Made by a program: the position numbers and the translations under genes
Shown here: piece by piece, positions 40,065 to 49,541 of the stretch
How the letters are laid out: each line of letters opens with the position of its first letter
Position numbering within the stretch: the stretch's first letter is position 1
From: Telmatospirillum siberiense
GTDB taxonomy: Bacteria; Pseudomonadota; Alphaproteobacteria; Rhodospirillales; Magnetospirillaceae
Length of the DNA stretch: 64,000 nucleotides
NCBI RefSeq assembly: GCF_002845745.1
Contig: NZ_PIUM01000035.1
Coordinates: 1 to 64,000, forward strand
Direction of reading: 5' to 3'
The notes under the pieces: generated by a model
Told to the model about the DNA's origin: nothing
The model's database searches: none
Seen by the model: the letters and a program-made list of their open reading frames with translations, nothing else

Positions 40065-40233
40065 AGCTGCTTTCCTCCAGCGCAATTGGTTCGCATATCC
40101 GGAAGCTTCACTCCCAAGCCTCCGGCACAAACCACTAAGGGCCCATTTGCTCCCGACCCTTAGATCCGATAGGACGCTTGGCTCACCGCTTACAGGCGGG
40201 CTCAAGACGCCGCAGAGGGGAAAGACCGATCGC

Positions 40234-42300
40234 CTAGCCCTCTATTTTCGAAAAATCCGCTATCGCGCCCATGGCGGCGCCGATCTGCGCCAGCAGGCGC
40301 AAACGATTGAGACGGACCGCCGGCGCATCGCAGTTGACGGTCACCGCCTCGAAAAAAGCATCGACCGGCCTGCGCAACCGGGCCAGGGCGGTCATGGCAT
40401 CGGCGAACCGCTCGGCGGCCAAGGCCGGCACCATCGCCTGACGCACCTCGCCCAATCCCTGTTGCAGCGCCTTTTCCTCGGGCGCTTCCAGCAATGCCGG
40501 ATCGATATCCCCGGCGTGGGATTTCTCGTCCTTCTTTTCCTCGATACGGACAATGTTGGCGGCCCTGCGGTAGGCCGTCAACAGATTGGCGCCGTCTTCG
40601 CTGGAAAGAAAATCCGTCAAGGCGTCCACTCGCGCCAGCAGGCGCACCAGATCGTCTTCGCCACCCAGGGCAAAAATGCCCGTGATCAGGTCGTGGCGAA
40701 CCCCCTTTTCACGCAGATGCACTTTGAGGCGGTCGGCGAAGAAGTCGAGAAGATCGAGCGCAGTCTGCTCGGCGCCGATGCTCAACGGCTGCGTGAAGGC
40801 GGCGTGGGCGGCGATGAACAACGGCTTCAGAGACAGGCGCAGACCGTTCTCCAAAATCAGGCGGATCACCCCCAGCGCGGCCCGGCGTAACGCGAAGGGA
40901 TCCTTGGACCCCGTCGGTTTTTCGTCGATGGCGAAAAAGCCGGTCAGGGAATCCAGCTTGTCGGCCAGGGCGACGGCGACCGACAGCGGGTTGGTCGGAC
41001 AACGATCGTTCGGGCCTTGCGGCGCGTAATGGTCGGCGATGGCGTCGGCGACGGCGGCGGGTTCGCCATCGGCCAGCGCGTAATAGCGTCCCATCACGCC
41101 CTGCAGTTCGGGGAATTCACCGACCATTTCCGAAGACAGGTCGGCCTTGGACAGGCGGGCGGCGCGCTCCGCCAGATTTTCGTCGGCCCCGATGGCCTGG
41201 GCGATGCGCCGCGACAGCGCGGCGACCCGTTCGACCTTGTCGGACATGGTCCCCAGCTTGGCGTAATAAAGCCGTTCAGCCAGTTTGGGCAGCCGGGATT
41301 CCAGACGATGTTTGCGATCCGTGTCCCAGAAGAATTTGGCGTCGGAGAGACGCGCCCGCAGGACGCGTTCGTTGCCGGCGACGATGGCCGCACCAGCGTC
41401 CGCGGTCTCCATGTTGGAGACCACCAGGAAGCGGTTGGCCAGACGTCCATCGGCCTTCAGCAGCGAGAAATATTTCTGATGCGCGCGCATCGAGGTGATC
41501 AGCACCTCGTCGGGCACATCCATGAAAGCCTGGTCGATCGTGCCCACCAGCACCACCGGCCATTCGACCAGGCCGGTCACCTCGGCCAGCAGCCCCTCGT
41601 CCTGGCGCAGGATCAGCCCTTCCCGGGCCGCTGCTTTTTCAGCCTGATCGAGGATCGACTCGCGGCGTTCGGCCGGGTCGAGCACCACCTTGGCCGCCGC
41701 CAATTTGGCGGCGTAGTCGGCGAAGGACGTCACCGGGAAGACCGCCGGCGCCAGGAAACGGTGGCCGCGCGTCCGCTCGCCGGCCGTCACCGGCCCGAAG
41801 GAGATGGGAACGACCTTCCCGTCGAACAGGGCCAGGATGCTTTGCAAAGGACGCACCCAGCGAACCGCCAGGGAACCCCAGCGCATGGATTTCGGCCAGG
41901 GGAAATCGGCGAGGGTCTGTTCGACCACGTCCTTGAGGACATCTGCGGTCGGACGCCCTTTGCGCGAGATCACCGCGAAATAGAAGACACCCTTGCCAGT
42001 GTCGCGCTCCTCGCATTCCGCCTGGGTCACGCCGGCCCCTTTCAGGAAACCGTCGAGCGCCTGGGCGGGCGCGCCGACCCGGGGGCCCCGCCGCTCTTCC
42101 GAAATGTCCGGCGTCGCGGTCGGCAGTCCCTCGATGGCCAGGGTCAGGCGACGCGGCGTCACCAGGGTGCGCAGATCTCCGAAGGTAAGACCGTTCTTGC
42201 GCAAGCCCTCGCCGACCAGACGCCCCAGATCCTCGGCGGCGCGGGCCTGCATGCGGGCGGGAATTTCCTCGGAAAACAGTTCAAGCAGGAATTCGGCCAT
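40234..42300 (-). CDS. glyS: Glycyl-tRNA synthetase beta subunit, 688 aa
   Basis: The beta subunit of the alpha2beta2 bacterial GlyRS, carrying tRNA-binding and anticodon-binding domains. It starts [18 protein letters not shown], the standard GlyS N-terminus, and includes '[18 protein letters not shown]' and '[18 protein letters not shown]' (the B3/4-like region). The C-terminal DALR anticodon domain ends [23 protein letters not shown] 42300 lies 4 nt after the glyQ stop. The earlier in-frame ATG at 42384 lies within glyQ. Co-transcribed with glyQ. Confidence 0.97.
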   Translation of the reverse strand: MAEFLLELFSEEIPARMQARAAEDLGRLVGEGLRKNGLTFGDLRTLVTPRRLTLAIEGLPTATPDISEERRGPRVGAPAQALDGFLKGAGVTQAECEERDTGKGVFYFAVISRKGRPTADVLKDVVEQTLADFPWPKSMRWGSLAVRWVRPLQSILALFDGKVVPISFGPVTAGERTRGHRFLAPAVFPVTSFADYAAKLAAAKVVLDPAERRESILDQAEKAAAREGLILRQDEGLLAEVTGLVEWPVVLVGTIDQAFMDVPDEVLITSMRAHQKYFSLLKADGRLANRFLVVSNMETADAGAAIVAGNERVLRARLSDAKFFWDTDRKHRLESRLPKLAERLYYAKLGTMSDKVERVAALSRRIAQAIGADENLAERAARLSKADLSSEMVGEFPELQGVMGRYYALADGEPAAVADAIADHYAPQGPNDRCPTNPLSVAVALADKLDSLTGFFAIDEKPTGSKDPFALRRAALGVIRLILENGLRLSLKPLFIAAHAAFTQPLSIGAEQTALDLLDFFADRLKVHLREKGVRHDLITGIFALGGEDDLVRLLARVDALTDFLSSEDGANLLTAYRRAANIVRIEEKKDEKSHAGDIDPALLEAPEEKALQQGLGEVRQAMVPALAAERFADAMTALARLRRPVDAFFEAVTVNCDAPAVRLNRLRLLAQIGAAMGAIADFSKIEG

Positions 42301-42304
42301 GATC

Positions 42305-43186
42305 TCAAGCCTCCCCGGCGGGGGCGGCGCCCTGCCTCGACGCGATCCACGCCTCGCAGCAGGCCTTGGCCAGGGCCCGGACACGACCGATATAGGATTG
42401 CCGCTCGGTCACCGAGATGACCCCGCGGGCATCCAGCAGATTGAAGCGATGGCTCGCCTTGATGCACTGGTCATAGGCCGGCAAGGCGAGCTTGGCGGCC
42501 AGCAGCGCCACACATTCCTTTTCGGCGTCGAGAAAATGGCGCAGCAGCATTTCGGTATCGGCATATTCGAAATTATGGGCCGAATATTCCTTCTCGGCCT
42601 GAAGGAAGATGTCGCCGTAGCGCACGCCGGCTCCGTTGAAATCGAGGTCGTAGACGTTCTCGACCCCCTGGATATACATGGCCAGGCGTTCCAGGCCGTA
42701 GGTCATCTCCACCGCGACCGGATCGCATTCGATGCCGCCGACCTGCTGGAAATAGGTGAACTGTGTCACCTCCATGCCGTCGCACCAGACTTCCCATCCC
42801 AGGCCCCAGGCCCCCAGCGTCGGGCTTTCCCAGTCGTCCTCGACGAAACGGATGTCGTGGGCCAGGGGATCGATGCCGAGGCGGCGCAGGCTTTCCAGGT
42901 AAAGGTCCTGGCTGTTTTCCGGCGACGGCTTCAACAAGGCCTGGAACTGGTAATAGTGCTGCAGACGGTTGGGGTTCTCGCCATAGCGTCCATCCTTCGG
43001 CCGGCGCGACGGCTGAACATAGGCGGCCTTCCACGGCTCGGGCCCCAGCGCGCGCAAGGTGGTCGCCGGATGGAAGGTACCCGCACCGACCTCCATGTCA
43101 TAGGGCTGCAGGATGACGCACCCCTGTTCGGCCCAGAAAGCCTGAAGGGTGAGGATAAGGGATTGGAAACTCGGCCGAGAAGCCAT
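42305..43186 (-). CDS. glyQ: Glycyl-tRNA synthetase alpha subunit, 293 aa
   Basis: Class II synthetase catalytic subunit that forms glycyl-adenylate. It opens '[20 protein letters not shown]' and contains '[20 protein letters not shown]' (motif 2 loop), '[19 protein letters not shown]' and '[16 protein letters not shown]' (motif 3 Arg). First gene of the glyQS unit; the 493-bp region upstream is AT-rich and non-coding. Confidence 0.97.
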   Translation of the reverse strand: MASRPSFQSLILTLQAFWAEQGCVILQPYDMEVGAGTFHPATTLRALGPEPWKAAYVQPSRRPKDGRYGENPNRLQHYYQFQALLKPSPENSQDLYLESLRRLGIDPLAHDIRFVEDDWESPTLGAWGLGWEVWCDGMEVTQFTYFQQVGGIECDPVAVEMTYGLERLAMYIQGVENVYDLDFNGAGVRYGDIFLQAEKEYSAHNFEYADTEMLLRHFLDAEKECVALLAAKLALPAYDQCIKASHRFNLLDARGVISVTERQSYIGRVRALAKACCEAWIASRQGAAPAGEA

Positions 43187-43679
43187 TGGAAACCGCCGCC
43201 GATCTAGTGGGAGCTGGAAAGTTGCAGCAACTTAAGCGGCGCCCCACCGTCGGTCAAGGCTGCGCATTTCATGCCTGACGGGCGAAGACCTCATCGCTGG
43301 ATCGGCCCCGGACATCTATAAACAATTTTATGTAAATTAATGCAAAATTTCTGACAAATAAAATTATTTGAATTTGATGTCGCAATGAATCAAATATGTC
43401 TGTGACAATGATCACAGCTCGGCCATCTAATAAAATCAGGCCTGAAGCTGTATCAGGGAAAAAGTTACCGGATGCAGCACGGCCCCACTCCTCACCCGGG
43501 GCCGGCAACCCTCTCCGCCCGCGTCTCCGACGCACCCACCCTGGGCGGAGAGGGTTGATCTTTATTTACGCACCGTAAAACTCTTCACGACATTGGTATT
43601 TCGTCGGGCGCATTCGAGTGCCCGCGCCATCGTTGGCGCCTGAGGGACGCGGATCGCTTCCGATCAGCGCACGCTGATA
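43187..43679. other. AT-rich intergenic region upstream of glyQ
   Basis: No protein gene can be supported. About 43300-43450 is AT-rich (TATAAACAATTTTATGTAAATTAATGC). A plus-strand pair TTGAAT-N18-AAATAT near 43370-43400 resembles a weak sigma-70 promoter, and a strong hairpin with a downstream T-rich stretch lies at 43507-43556. The arrangement could encode a short plus-strand RNA, but no known RNA family is recognised. Confidence 0.3.
43507..43556 (+). terminator. 14-bp hairpin with downstream T-rich stretch
   Basis: AACCCTCTCCGCCC (43507-43520) pairs perfectly with GGGCGGAGAGGGTT (43543-43556). On the plus strand it is followed by GATCTTTATTTAC. The 22-nt loop is large. There is no plus-strand gene upstream, so it would end an unidentified transcript, or end the methylase transcript on the minus strand. 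Confidence 0.45.
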
Positions 43680-44414
43680 TCAGGCCAATGCCGCGCCATG
43701 GCGCAGGACGGCGTCGGCGGAAGCGCTGTAGCGGCCGTCCTCCTCGTGCAAAATCATGCCCGGCAACAAGGTCACGGGAGAGGACACCCCCTTCCGGGCC
43801 CGCAGCAGGACGCGCTTGGCCGGGCGCCCGGCTTTCGGCCACAGGGGAAGGATGACGATCTCGCCGACCCGCCGGTTGAGGGCGGCCAGAAGATCATCCA
43901 GTCGATCGGCGCGATAGACGACCACCAGGGTACCTTTCGGCTGCAGCATATTAATGGCGAAGCGCATCCAGGCGGCGAGATCGACCTCACCCTCCTGGTT
44001 GGCCATCGCCTTGCCCGGATGCGGCGAGGCCCGCCCCTCGTCGAGGGCCTGATACGGCGGATTGGTCATGACATGATGAAAACTGCCCGGCGCCAAGCGC
44101 GGGGGAGGAGCCTGCAAGCTGCCGATCAGGGACTCGACACGGCCGGTCATCCCGTTCATCGCGATGTTCTCGCGGGCCAGGGCGACCAGGGGGGGCTGCG
44201 CCTCCAGCCCGAAAAGGCGCGCTCCGGGAACGCGGGCCGCCAGGCAAAGGGATGCCGCGCCGACGCCGCTGCCGACATCGAGCACCGACTGGCCATCCTT
44301 GGCCGGAACCGCCGCCGCCAGAAACACCGGATCGATGGCGGCGCGGTATCCGTCCACCGGCTGGCGGAATTTCACGCGCCCATCCAGCAATGCGTCTTCG
44401 CTGACCTCGTCCAT
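43680..44414 (-). CDS. tRNA1(Val) (adenine37-N6)-methyltransferase-like enzyme (TrmN6 family), 244 aa
   Basis: SAM-dependent N6-adenine methyltransferase. 'FRQPVDGYRAAIDPVFLAAA' is the characteristic N-terminal element of YfiC/TrmN6-type enzymes (x-Q-x-x-x-GYR). 'VLDVGSGVGAASLCLAARV' is motif I and VMTNPPYQ is the catalytic NPPY motif that marks N6-adenine or N5-glutamine methylation. The C-terminal half contains ALNRRVGEIVILPLWP. The start at ATG 44414 gives MDEVSEDALLDGRVKF; the frame continues upstream but without family features. Divergent from the polyprenyl synthase gene. Confidence 0.85.
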   Translation of the reverse strand: MDEVSEDALLDGRVKFRQPVDGYRAAIDPVFLAAAVPAKDGQSVLDVGSGVGAASLCLAARVPGARLFGLEAQPPLVALARENIAMNGMTGRVESLIGSLQAPPPRLAPGSFHHVMTNPPYQALDEGRASPHPGKAMANQEGEVDLAAWMRFAINMLQPKGTLVVVYRADRLDDLLAALNRRVGEIVILPLWPKAGRPAKRVLLRARKGVSSPVTLLPGMILHEEDGRYSASADAVLRHGAALA

Positions 44415-44597
44415 ATCTCTTCCGTCCGTTCCTGGAACAGCCCGCCAGTGTTCGGATGGCGGCGATTTTAAGAAGTCAAAAATCGACGGACCACACCGGT
44501 GCGATTTGGTTGTAACCTTGACCGTCACGGCGGCGCAACACTATGCTCGCCGCGCGGCCACGAAGGCGTGGCGATGCTTTATGCTGGGAGAGTGACC

Positions 44598-45623
44598 GTG
44601 GCGATCGTCGTCAACCTTGAAAACGAACGGAGCAAGAAAGGAGCGTCCCTGGACGCGCTGATGGCTCTGGTGAGCGACGATCTGGCCTTGGTCAACACCT
44701 CCATCGTCGAGCGGATGCACAGCCCGGTGGAACTGATCCCGCAATTGGCCGGTCATATCATCGCGGCCGGCGGCAAGCGCCTGCGCCCCATGCTGACCCT
44801 GGCCTCGGCCAAGCTGTGCGGCCATCGGGAACAACGGCATATTCATCTGGCGGCCTGCGTCGAATTCATCCATACGGCGACATTGCTGCACGACGATGTC
44901 GTCGACGACAGCTCGCTCCGCCGCGGCCTGGCCAGCGCCAATGCCGTCTGGGGCAACAAACCGTCCGTCCTGGTCGGCGACTTCCTGTTCAGCCGGTCCT
45001 TCGAGCTGATGGTCGAGGACGGCTCCTTGCAGGTCCTGGCCATTCTCTCCCACGCCGCCTCGGTCCTTTCCGAAGGCGAGGTCCTGCAGTTGGTCACCGC
45101 CAACGACACCAGCACCAGCGAGGACGCCTATCTCGAGGTGATCCGCGCCAAGACCGCCGCCCTGTTCGCCGCCGCCTGTCAGATCGGCGCGGTGGTGTCC
45201 GACCGCCCGAAGGTCGAGGAGGAGGCGCTGGAAAGCTATGGCCTCAACCTCGGCATCGCCTTCCAGCTGATAGACGACGTCCTCGACTATTCGGCCAAGC
45301 AGGAAAAATTAGGCAAGGCCCTGGGCGACGATTTCCGCGAGGGAAAGATCACGCTCCCGGTGATCCTGGCCTTCCGTCGCGGCGACGACGCGGAGCGCCA
45401 GTTCTGGCGGCGCACACTGGAGGATCTCGAACAGGCGGAAGACGGATCGGACCTGCGCGAGGCCCAGCGTCTCATGGAAAAACACCAGAGCCTGGCCGAC
45501 ACCGTGAAACGCGCCCGCCACTATGGGGCCATCGCCCGCGACGCCCTCGGAATCTTCCCGGACAGCCCTGCCAAGTCCGCCCTGACCGACATCATCGATT
45601 TCTGTATCGAGCGCGCGTTCTAA
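44598..45623 (+). CDS. ispB: Long-chain polyprenyl (octa-/decaprenyl) diphosphate synthase, 341 aa
   Basis: Builds the C40-C50 isoprenoid side chain of ubiquinone. Class-I trans-prenyltransferase with both Asp-rich motifs: LLHDDVVDD (first, about residues 96-104) and LIDDVLDY (second, about 224). 'GGKRLRPMLTLASAKL' is the conserved IPP-binding region. GTG 44598 is preferred because GGGAG lies 7 nt upstream; GTG 44592 and ATG 44574 are alternatives. The gene precedes tRNA-Pro by 109 bp. Chain length cannot be read with certainty from sequence. Confidence 0.93.
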   Translation: MAIVVNLENERSKKGASLDALMALVSDDLALVNTSIVERMHSPVELIPQLAGHIIAAGGKRLRPMLTLASAKLCGHREQRHIHLAACVEFIHTATLLHDDVVDDSSLRRGLASANAVWGNKPSVLVGDFLFSRSFELMVEDGSLQVLAILSHAASVLSEGEVLQLVTANDTSTSEDAYLEVIRAKTAALFAAACQIGAVVSDRPKVEEEALESYGLNLGIAFQLIDDVLDYSAKQEKLGKALGDDFREGKITLPVILAFRRGDDAERQFWRRTLEDLEQAEDGSDLREAQRLMEKHQSLADTVKRARHYGAIARDALGIFPDSPAKSALTDIIDFCIERAF

Positions 45624-45732
45624 GAAGCTGAATTTCCCGTTTGCGATCCTCGATCGATGGCGCTATAAGAGGCGCCTCGCCGGCCAACACCGGCGTTTTT
45701 CAAGTTTGGCGCACTTCTTCGCGCCGCAATGC

Positions 45733-45809
45733 CGGAGTGTAGCTCAGCCTGGTAGAGCACTGTCTTCGGGAGGCAGGGGCCGGAGGTTCGAATCCTCTCA
45801 CTCCGACCA
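45733..45809 (+). tRNA. tRNA-Pro (anticodon CGG)
   Basis: The acceptor CGGAGTG pairs with CACTCCG (45799-45805). The D-arm is GCTCAGCCTGGTAGAGC. The anticodon stem CTGTC/GGCAG holds the loop TTCGGGA with anticodon CGG (reads CCG). The T-arm is GAGGTTCGAATCCTC. Discriminator A and encoded CCA end the gene. Confidence 0.97.
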
Positions 45810-45819
45810 GTTGGTTTAC

Positions 45820-45856
45820 AAAAACCCGTTAAGCTGTAATGGCTTAGCGGGTTTTT
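45820..45856 (+). terminator. Rho-independent terminator of tRNA-Pro
   Basis: AAAAACCCGTTAAGC (45820-45834) pairs with GCTTAGCGGGTTTTT (45842-45856) with one G-T wobble; the loop is TGTAATG. It is followed by GTTT. A T5 tract lies in the 3' arm. A classic intrinsic terminator 10 nt after the tRNA. Confidence 0.88.
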
Positions 45857-46001
45857 GTTTGGCGGCACCGATTGCGAAGGCCCATCGCTTTTTGGCCAGT
45901 TGCCACGCTGTTGCCGCTTTCTCGTTCGTCCACGGAGTGGCACTTCCCCGAAAATGGGTGGCGGAAGATCTGTTCTCAGGCCTCGACGGCTTGTGTGGTG
46001 G

Positions 46002-46030
46002 TGATCCAACCCTCGCCATGCCACGTAGTA
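46002..46030 (+). promoter_or_regulatory. Predicted RpoE (ECF11-type) promoter of the FAD oxidoreductase operon
   Basis: TGATCC (46002-46007), a 16-nt spacer, then CGTAGTA (46024-46030), 30 nt before ATG 46061. It has the same architecture as the rpoE-chrR operon promoter at 52768-52796 and agrees with the known Rhodobacter sigma-E -35 element TGATC. Two matches with identical spacing in one functional module make chance unlikely. Confidence 0.75.
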
Positions 46031-46060
46031 AAGGCATGAGCGATATCGAGGGGGGGCTCC

Positions 46061-47380
46061 ATGAGCCGGGACACATCACTCCACCAGGGGCGAAAAATCG
46101 CCGTGATCGGCTCTGGTGCCGGGGCGTTGGCCGCGGCATGGTCGCTATCGCGCCGGCACGACGTCACCATTTTCGAAAAGAATGCTCATCTGGGCGGCCA
46201 CGCCAACACTGTCGAGATGACAGAGGCGGACGGCCATCGGACCGCGGTTGATACCGGCTTCATCGTCTATAACGAGCGAACCTACCCCAATCTGATCCGC
46301 ATGTTCGAACAACTGGCTGTGCCAACCAAGGCGACCAACATGTCGTTCGGGGTGTCCCTGGACGAGGGCGCCATGGAATATTCGGGCGAGAACCTGCGTG
46401 GCCTGTTCGGACAGCCGGCCAATCTGGTGCGGCCGCGTTTCCTGGGCATGGTCACCGATATTCTGCGCTTCTACCGAAACGCCCCCATGATCATGGAGAT
46501 GAGCGAGCCCGGCCCCAGTCTGGGCGAGTATCTGGGCGCCAACGGATATGGCGACGCCTTTGTCCAAGACCACCTGCTTCCCATGGCCGCCGCCATCTGG
46601 TCGGCCCCGGCCTCGGCCATGCTGGATTTCCCCGCCATCAGCTTCGTGCGCTTCTGCTCCAATCACGGCCTGCTGCAATTAGCCGACCGGCCGCAATGGC
46701 GCACGGTGATAGGCGGCAGCCGGGAATATATTCGCCGCCTCACCAACGACATGCGTCACAAGGCGCGACTGAGCACCCCCGTCCTGACGATCAAGCGCCA
46801 TGGCGCCGGGGTCGATGTCATCACCACCGACGGCCATTGCGAAAGCTTTGACGCGGTGGTGATCGGTTCCCATGCCGACGAAGCCCTCGGCTTGCTGGCC
46901 AACCCCAGCGAGGACGAACGCCTTCTGCTGGGCGCCTTCAGCTATCAGGAGAACCTGGCCGTTCTCCACGGCGACACGGCCCTGATGCCAAAACGACCAA
47001 AGCTTTGGGCCTCGTGGAACTACATGGGCCGCACCGGCCTGGACGGGGCGCGCCACCTTTGCGTCAGCTATTGGATGAACCGTCTTCAGTCCCTGGATGC
47101 CAAATCGCCGGTCATCGTCACCCTGAATCCCATCACCCCGCCCCGGCCGGAAATGGTTCATGCCAGCTTTGTCTACCAACACCCCATGTTCGACGGCGCC
47201 GCCATGGCGGCACAGCGGCAATTGGGACGGATTCAGGGTGCGGACCGGGTGTGGTTCTGCGGCTCATATTTCGGCTACGGCTTCCACGAGGATGCGTTCT
47301 CGTCCGGACTGGCGGCGGCCGAGTCCATGGGCTGCCCCGCGCCCTGGCAATCCGATACACCGCGTCGGGCGGCGCAGTGA
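46061..47380 (+). CDS. FAD-dependent amine-oxidase-like oxidoreductase (COG2907 type), 439 aa
   Basis: Flavoprotein with the dinucleotide-binding motif IAVIGSGAGALAAAWSLSR and 'VTIFEKNAHLGGHANTVEM' (the GG doublet). 'VDTGFIVYNERTYPNLIRMF' is typical of the COG2907 subgroup, which almost always sits with a DUF1365 protein and a cyclopropane-fatty-acid-synthase-like methylase. The subgroup is a conserved member of the sigma-E/ChrR singlet-oxygen regulon in Rhodobacter and is implicated in membrane fatty-acid modification. The strong GAGGGGGG ribosome-binding site and ECF-type promoter lie directly upstream. The last codons overlap the next gene (GTGA). Substrate not defined by sequence. Confidence 0.88.
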   Translation: MSRDTSLHQGRKIAVIGSGAGALAAAWSLSRRHDVTIFEKNAHLGGHANTVEMTEADGHRTAVDTGFIVYNERTYPNLIRMFEQLAVPTKATNMSFGVSLDEGAMEYSGENLRGLFGQPANLVRPRFLGMVTDILRFYRNAPMIMEMSEPGPSLGEYLGANGYGDAFVQDHLLPMAAAIWSAPASAMLDFPAISFVRFCSNHGLLQLADRPQWRTVIGGSREYIRRLTNDMRHKARLSTPVLTIKRHGAGVDVITTDGHCESFDAVVIGSHADEALGLLANPSEDERLLLGAFSYQENLAVLHGDTALMPKRPKLWASWNYMGRTGLDGARHLCVSYWMNRLQSLDAKSPVIVTLNPITPPRPEMVHASFVYQHPMFDGAAMAAQRQLGRIQGADRVWFCGSYFGYGFHEDAFSSGLAAAESMGCPAPWQSDTPRRAAQ

Positions 47381-48162
47381 CGGGAATGTCCGCCTCCGGC
47401 CTGTATCGCGGCCAAGTCATGCATCACCGCCTCGAACCGGTGGGCCATCGCTTCACCTATGACGTCGTCTCGCTGCTGGTCGATCTGGACGAGTTGCCGG
47501 AACTTGGCTTGAGGTTGCTGTCCCACAATCGCCGTAACCTGTTCTCGGTCCATGACGCCGATTTGGGCGATGGTGCGGCGCCGCGCCGCTGGATCGAGGC
47601 GGAACTTGCCCGCCACTCCATCTTCATTCCCGGCGGAGCGGTGCGGGTGCACCTGTTTCCCCGCTTTCTCGGTATGGGCTTCACGCCGCTGACCACGTGG
47701 TTCTGCCATGCCGCCGATGGAACGTTGTCCGCCATTCTGTACGAGGTCCACAACACGTTCGGCGAACGCCATGCCTATCTGGTCCGCACCGAGGGCGACC
47801 AGCGTCAGACGCTGCGCCATTCGGCGGAGAAATGCTTCCACGTCTCGCCCCTGCTTGGCCTGAACGCTGAATATGCCTTCGCGTTGCGCCCACCGGGCGA
47901 GAGCTTCGCTCTGACCATCCGCGAGACCGACCGTGCCACCGGCAAGCCGATCCTGGTCGCCTCTCATGTGGCGAAGCGGGTGCCGCTGTCCGATGCCGCC
48001 CTGATCCGGGCCGCCATCGCCTATCCCCTGCTGCCGCTGAAGATCCTGGGGGGCATCCATTGGGAAGCGTTGCGCATCTGGATCAAGGGCGCGCCATTCC
48101 ACCGCAAGCCCGCACCGCCGACATCGCTGGTATCCTTCACCGACAAGGGGGATTTTTCATGA
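47377..48162 (+). CDS. DUF1365 protein, 261 aa
   Basis: Uncharacterised family. 'GLYRGQVMHHRLEPVGHRFT' and 'LFPRFLGMGFTPLTTWFCHA' then 'LYEVHNTFGERHAYLV' follow the DUF1365 pattern (VxHxRxxPxxHxFxYxV near the start, NPxxxxxC-like strand later, 'EVHNTFGE'). Members are found between the COG2907 flavoprotein and CFA-synthase-like gene in many proteobacteria. GTG 47377 overlapping the upstream stop is preferred; ATG 47386 is possible. The stop overlaps the next ATG (ATGA), so the three genes are coupled. Confidence 0.87.
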   Translation: MTGMSASGLYRGQVMHHRLEPVGHRFTYDVVSLLVDLDELPELGLRLLSHNRRNLFSVHDADLGDGAAPRRWIEAELARHSIFIPGGAVRVHLFPRFLGMGFTPLTTWFCHAADGTLSAILYEVHNTFGERHAYLVRTEGDQRQTLRHSAEKCFHVSPLLGLNAEYAFALRPPGESFALTIRETDRATGKPILVASHVAKRVPLSDAALIRAAIAYPLLPLKILGGIHWEALRIWIKGAPFHRKPAPPTSLVSFTDKGDFS

Positions 48163-49376
48163 ATGCCCAATCCCGTCTGCTGCCCATCGCCGCCATTCCC
48201 CATGGCCTGACCGACAATCTCTTGTTGTCCATGCTGGAGCACCGACTGGCGGCCGGCCAACTGACCGTAACCCTACCCAGCGGGGAAAGCCGGGTCTACA
48301 CCGGCGGCGCCCCAGGCCCGAGGGCGGAATTTCGCCTTCACCGCCTTCAGGCGCTGCGTCGCCTGATCACCGGCGGCCCGGTCGGATTGGGTGAGGCCTA
48401 TATGGATGGCGACTGGGACAGTCCCGATCTGGCCGCCCTGCTGGAACTGGGCGACGTCAACGACCGGGTGTTGGGCGATCCCCTGGAAGGTCATCCGCTG
48501 CTGCGCCTGGGCCTCAAGCTTTGGCAGCGCCTGCACGACAATTCCCGGCGTGGCAGCCGCCGCAACATTTCGGCCCATTACGATCTGGGCAATGCCTTCT
48601 ATTCCCAGTGGCTGGACCGGGGCATGACCTATTCCGCCGCCCTGTTCGCCTCCCCCGACGATAGCCTGGCCCAGGCCCAGGAGCGGAAATACCGGGCCAT
48701 TGCCGAGGATATCGGCCTGAAACCGGGCATGCGGGTGCTGGAGATCGGCTGCGGCTGGGGCGGCTTCGCCCAGTTGATGGCCGGTGAGTACGGCGCCACG
48801 GTGGTCGGATTGACCTTGTCGGAGGAGCAGTACGCCTGGGCAACAAGGCGGCTGGCCAAGGCTGGGGTGGCCGAGCGAACCGATATCCGCTTGCAGGATT
48901 ACCGCGACGTCACCGGACAGTTCGACCGCATCGTCTCCGTCGAGATGATCGAAGCGGTTGGCGAACGCTGGTGGCCCACCTATTTCGCCACCATCCGCGA
49001 CCGGCTGGTCCCCGGCGGCAAGGCGGGACTGCAAGCCATCACCATCGCCGACGAGCGCTTCGATTCCTACCGTCGGGGCTGCGACTTCATCCAGCGCCAT
49101 GTTTTTCCCGGTGGCATGCTGCCTTCGCCCGGCGCCTTACAAGCTCAGGCCGATGCCGCCGGACTGGGCCTGTCCACGCCGCGACGCTTCGGCATGGATT
49201 ACGAGCGAACCCTGGCCTTGTGGGAGCGGGACTTCCAGCAAGCATGGCCACGGATCGCCCCCCTGGGCTTCGACACTCGATTTAAGCGGTTGTGGGAGTT
49301 CTACATCGCCTATTGCCGCGCGGGCTTCCGTACCAAGGCCGTCGACGTGTGCCATCTGCTGCTGACTCGGGACTAG
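48159..49376 (+). CDS. Cyclopropane-fatty-acyl-phospholipid synthase-like SAM methyltransferase, 405 aa
   Basis: Methylates unsaturated acyl chains in membrane phospholipids. SAM motif I is VLEIGCGWGGFAQLM. 'NISAHYDLGNAFYSQWLDRG' followed by MTYSAALF is the substrate/SAM entry of CFA synthases. 'VSVEMIEAVGERWWPTYF' and 'FIQRHVFPGGMLPS' are the bicarbonate-binding/active-site regions. In Rhodobacter, homologues in the singlet-oxygen regulon make methylated and furan-containing fatty acids, so the product need not be a cyclopropane. ATG 48159 overlaps the DUF1365 stop and is preceded by GGGG. Confidence 0.9.
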   Translation: MNAQSRLLPIAAIPHGLTDNLLLSMLEHRLAAGQLTVTLPSGESRVYTGGAPGPRAEFRLHRLQALRRLITGGPVGLGEAYMDGDWDSPDLAALLELGDVNDRVLGDPLEGHPLLRLGLKLWQRLHDNSRRGSRRNISAHYDLGNAFYSQWLDRGMTYSAALFASPDDSLAQAQERKYRAIAEDIGLKPGMRVLEIGCGWGGFAQLMAGEYGATVVGLTLSEEQYAWATRRLAKAGVAERTDIRLQDYRDVTGQFDRIVSVEMIEAVGERWWPTYFATIRDRLVPGGKAGLQAITIADERFDSYRRGCDFIQRHVFPGGMLPSPGALQAQADAAGLGLSTPRRFGMDYERTLALWERDFQQAWPRIAPLGFDTRFKRLWEFYIAYCRAGFRTKAVDVCHLLLTRD

Positions 49377-49379
49377 ATC

Positions 49380-49538
49380 ATGCGCCGGCCGGGCCGGCTG
49401 CCGCCCCTGGGGACGCTTTCCGCCGGTGCGCCGGTTTTACCGACGCTCGCGGCGGTAACCGCAATGGGTCGTTTTCGGCTGGACCAGGCGCGCCAGCAGA
49501 ACCCCGAGCGCCGTATCGCCATTCTGTCGGAGGCCTGA
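49380..49538 (+). CDS. Small 52-aa ORF between CFA-synthase-like and DUF3833 genes, possibly a gene remnant
   Basis: ATG 49380 lies 3 nt after the preceding stop, and TGA 49536-49538 lies 3 nt before the next ATG. The sequence reads MRRPGRLPPLGTLSAG ... MGRFRLDQARQQNPERRIAI ... LSEA. There is no recognised domain. Some related operons carry a membrane protein gene (DUF2878) at this position, so this could be what is left of it, or a real small protein. The tight fit is its only support. Confidence 0.35.
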   Translation: MRRPGRLPPLGTLSAGAPVLPTLAAVTAMGRFRLDQARQQNPERRIAILSEA

Positions 49539-49541
49539 TCC

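Noticed and set aside
43269-43535. 88-codon minus-strand frame in the glyQ upstream region
   Set aside because: It reads across the AT-rich spacer and through the hairpin, without a ribosome-binding site or protein-like composition.
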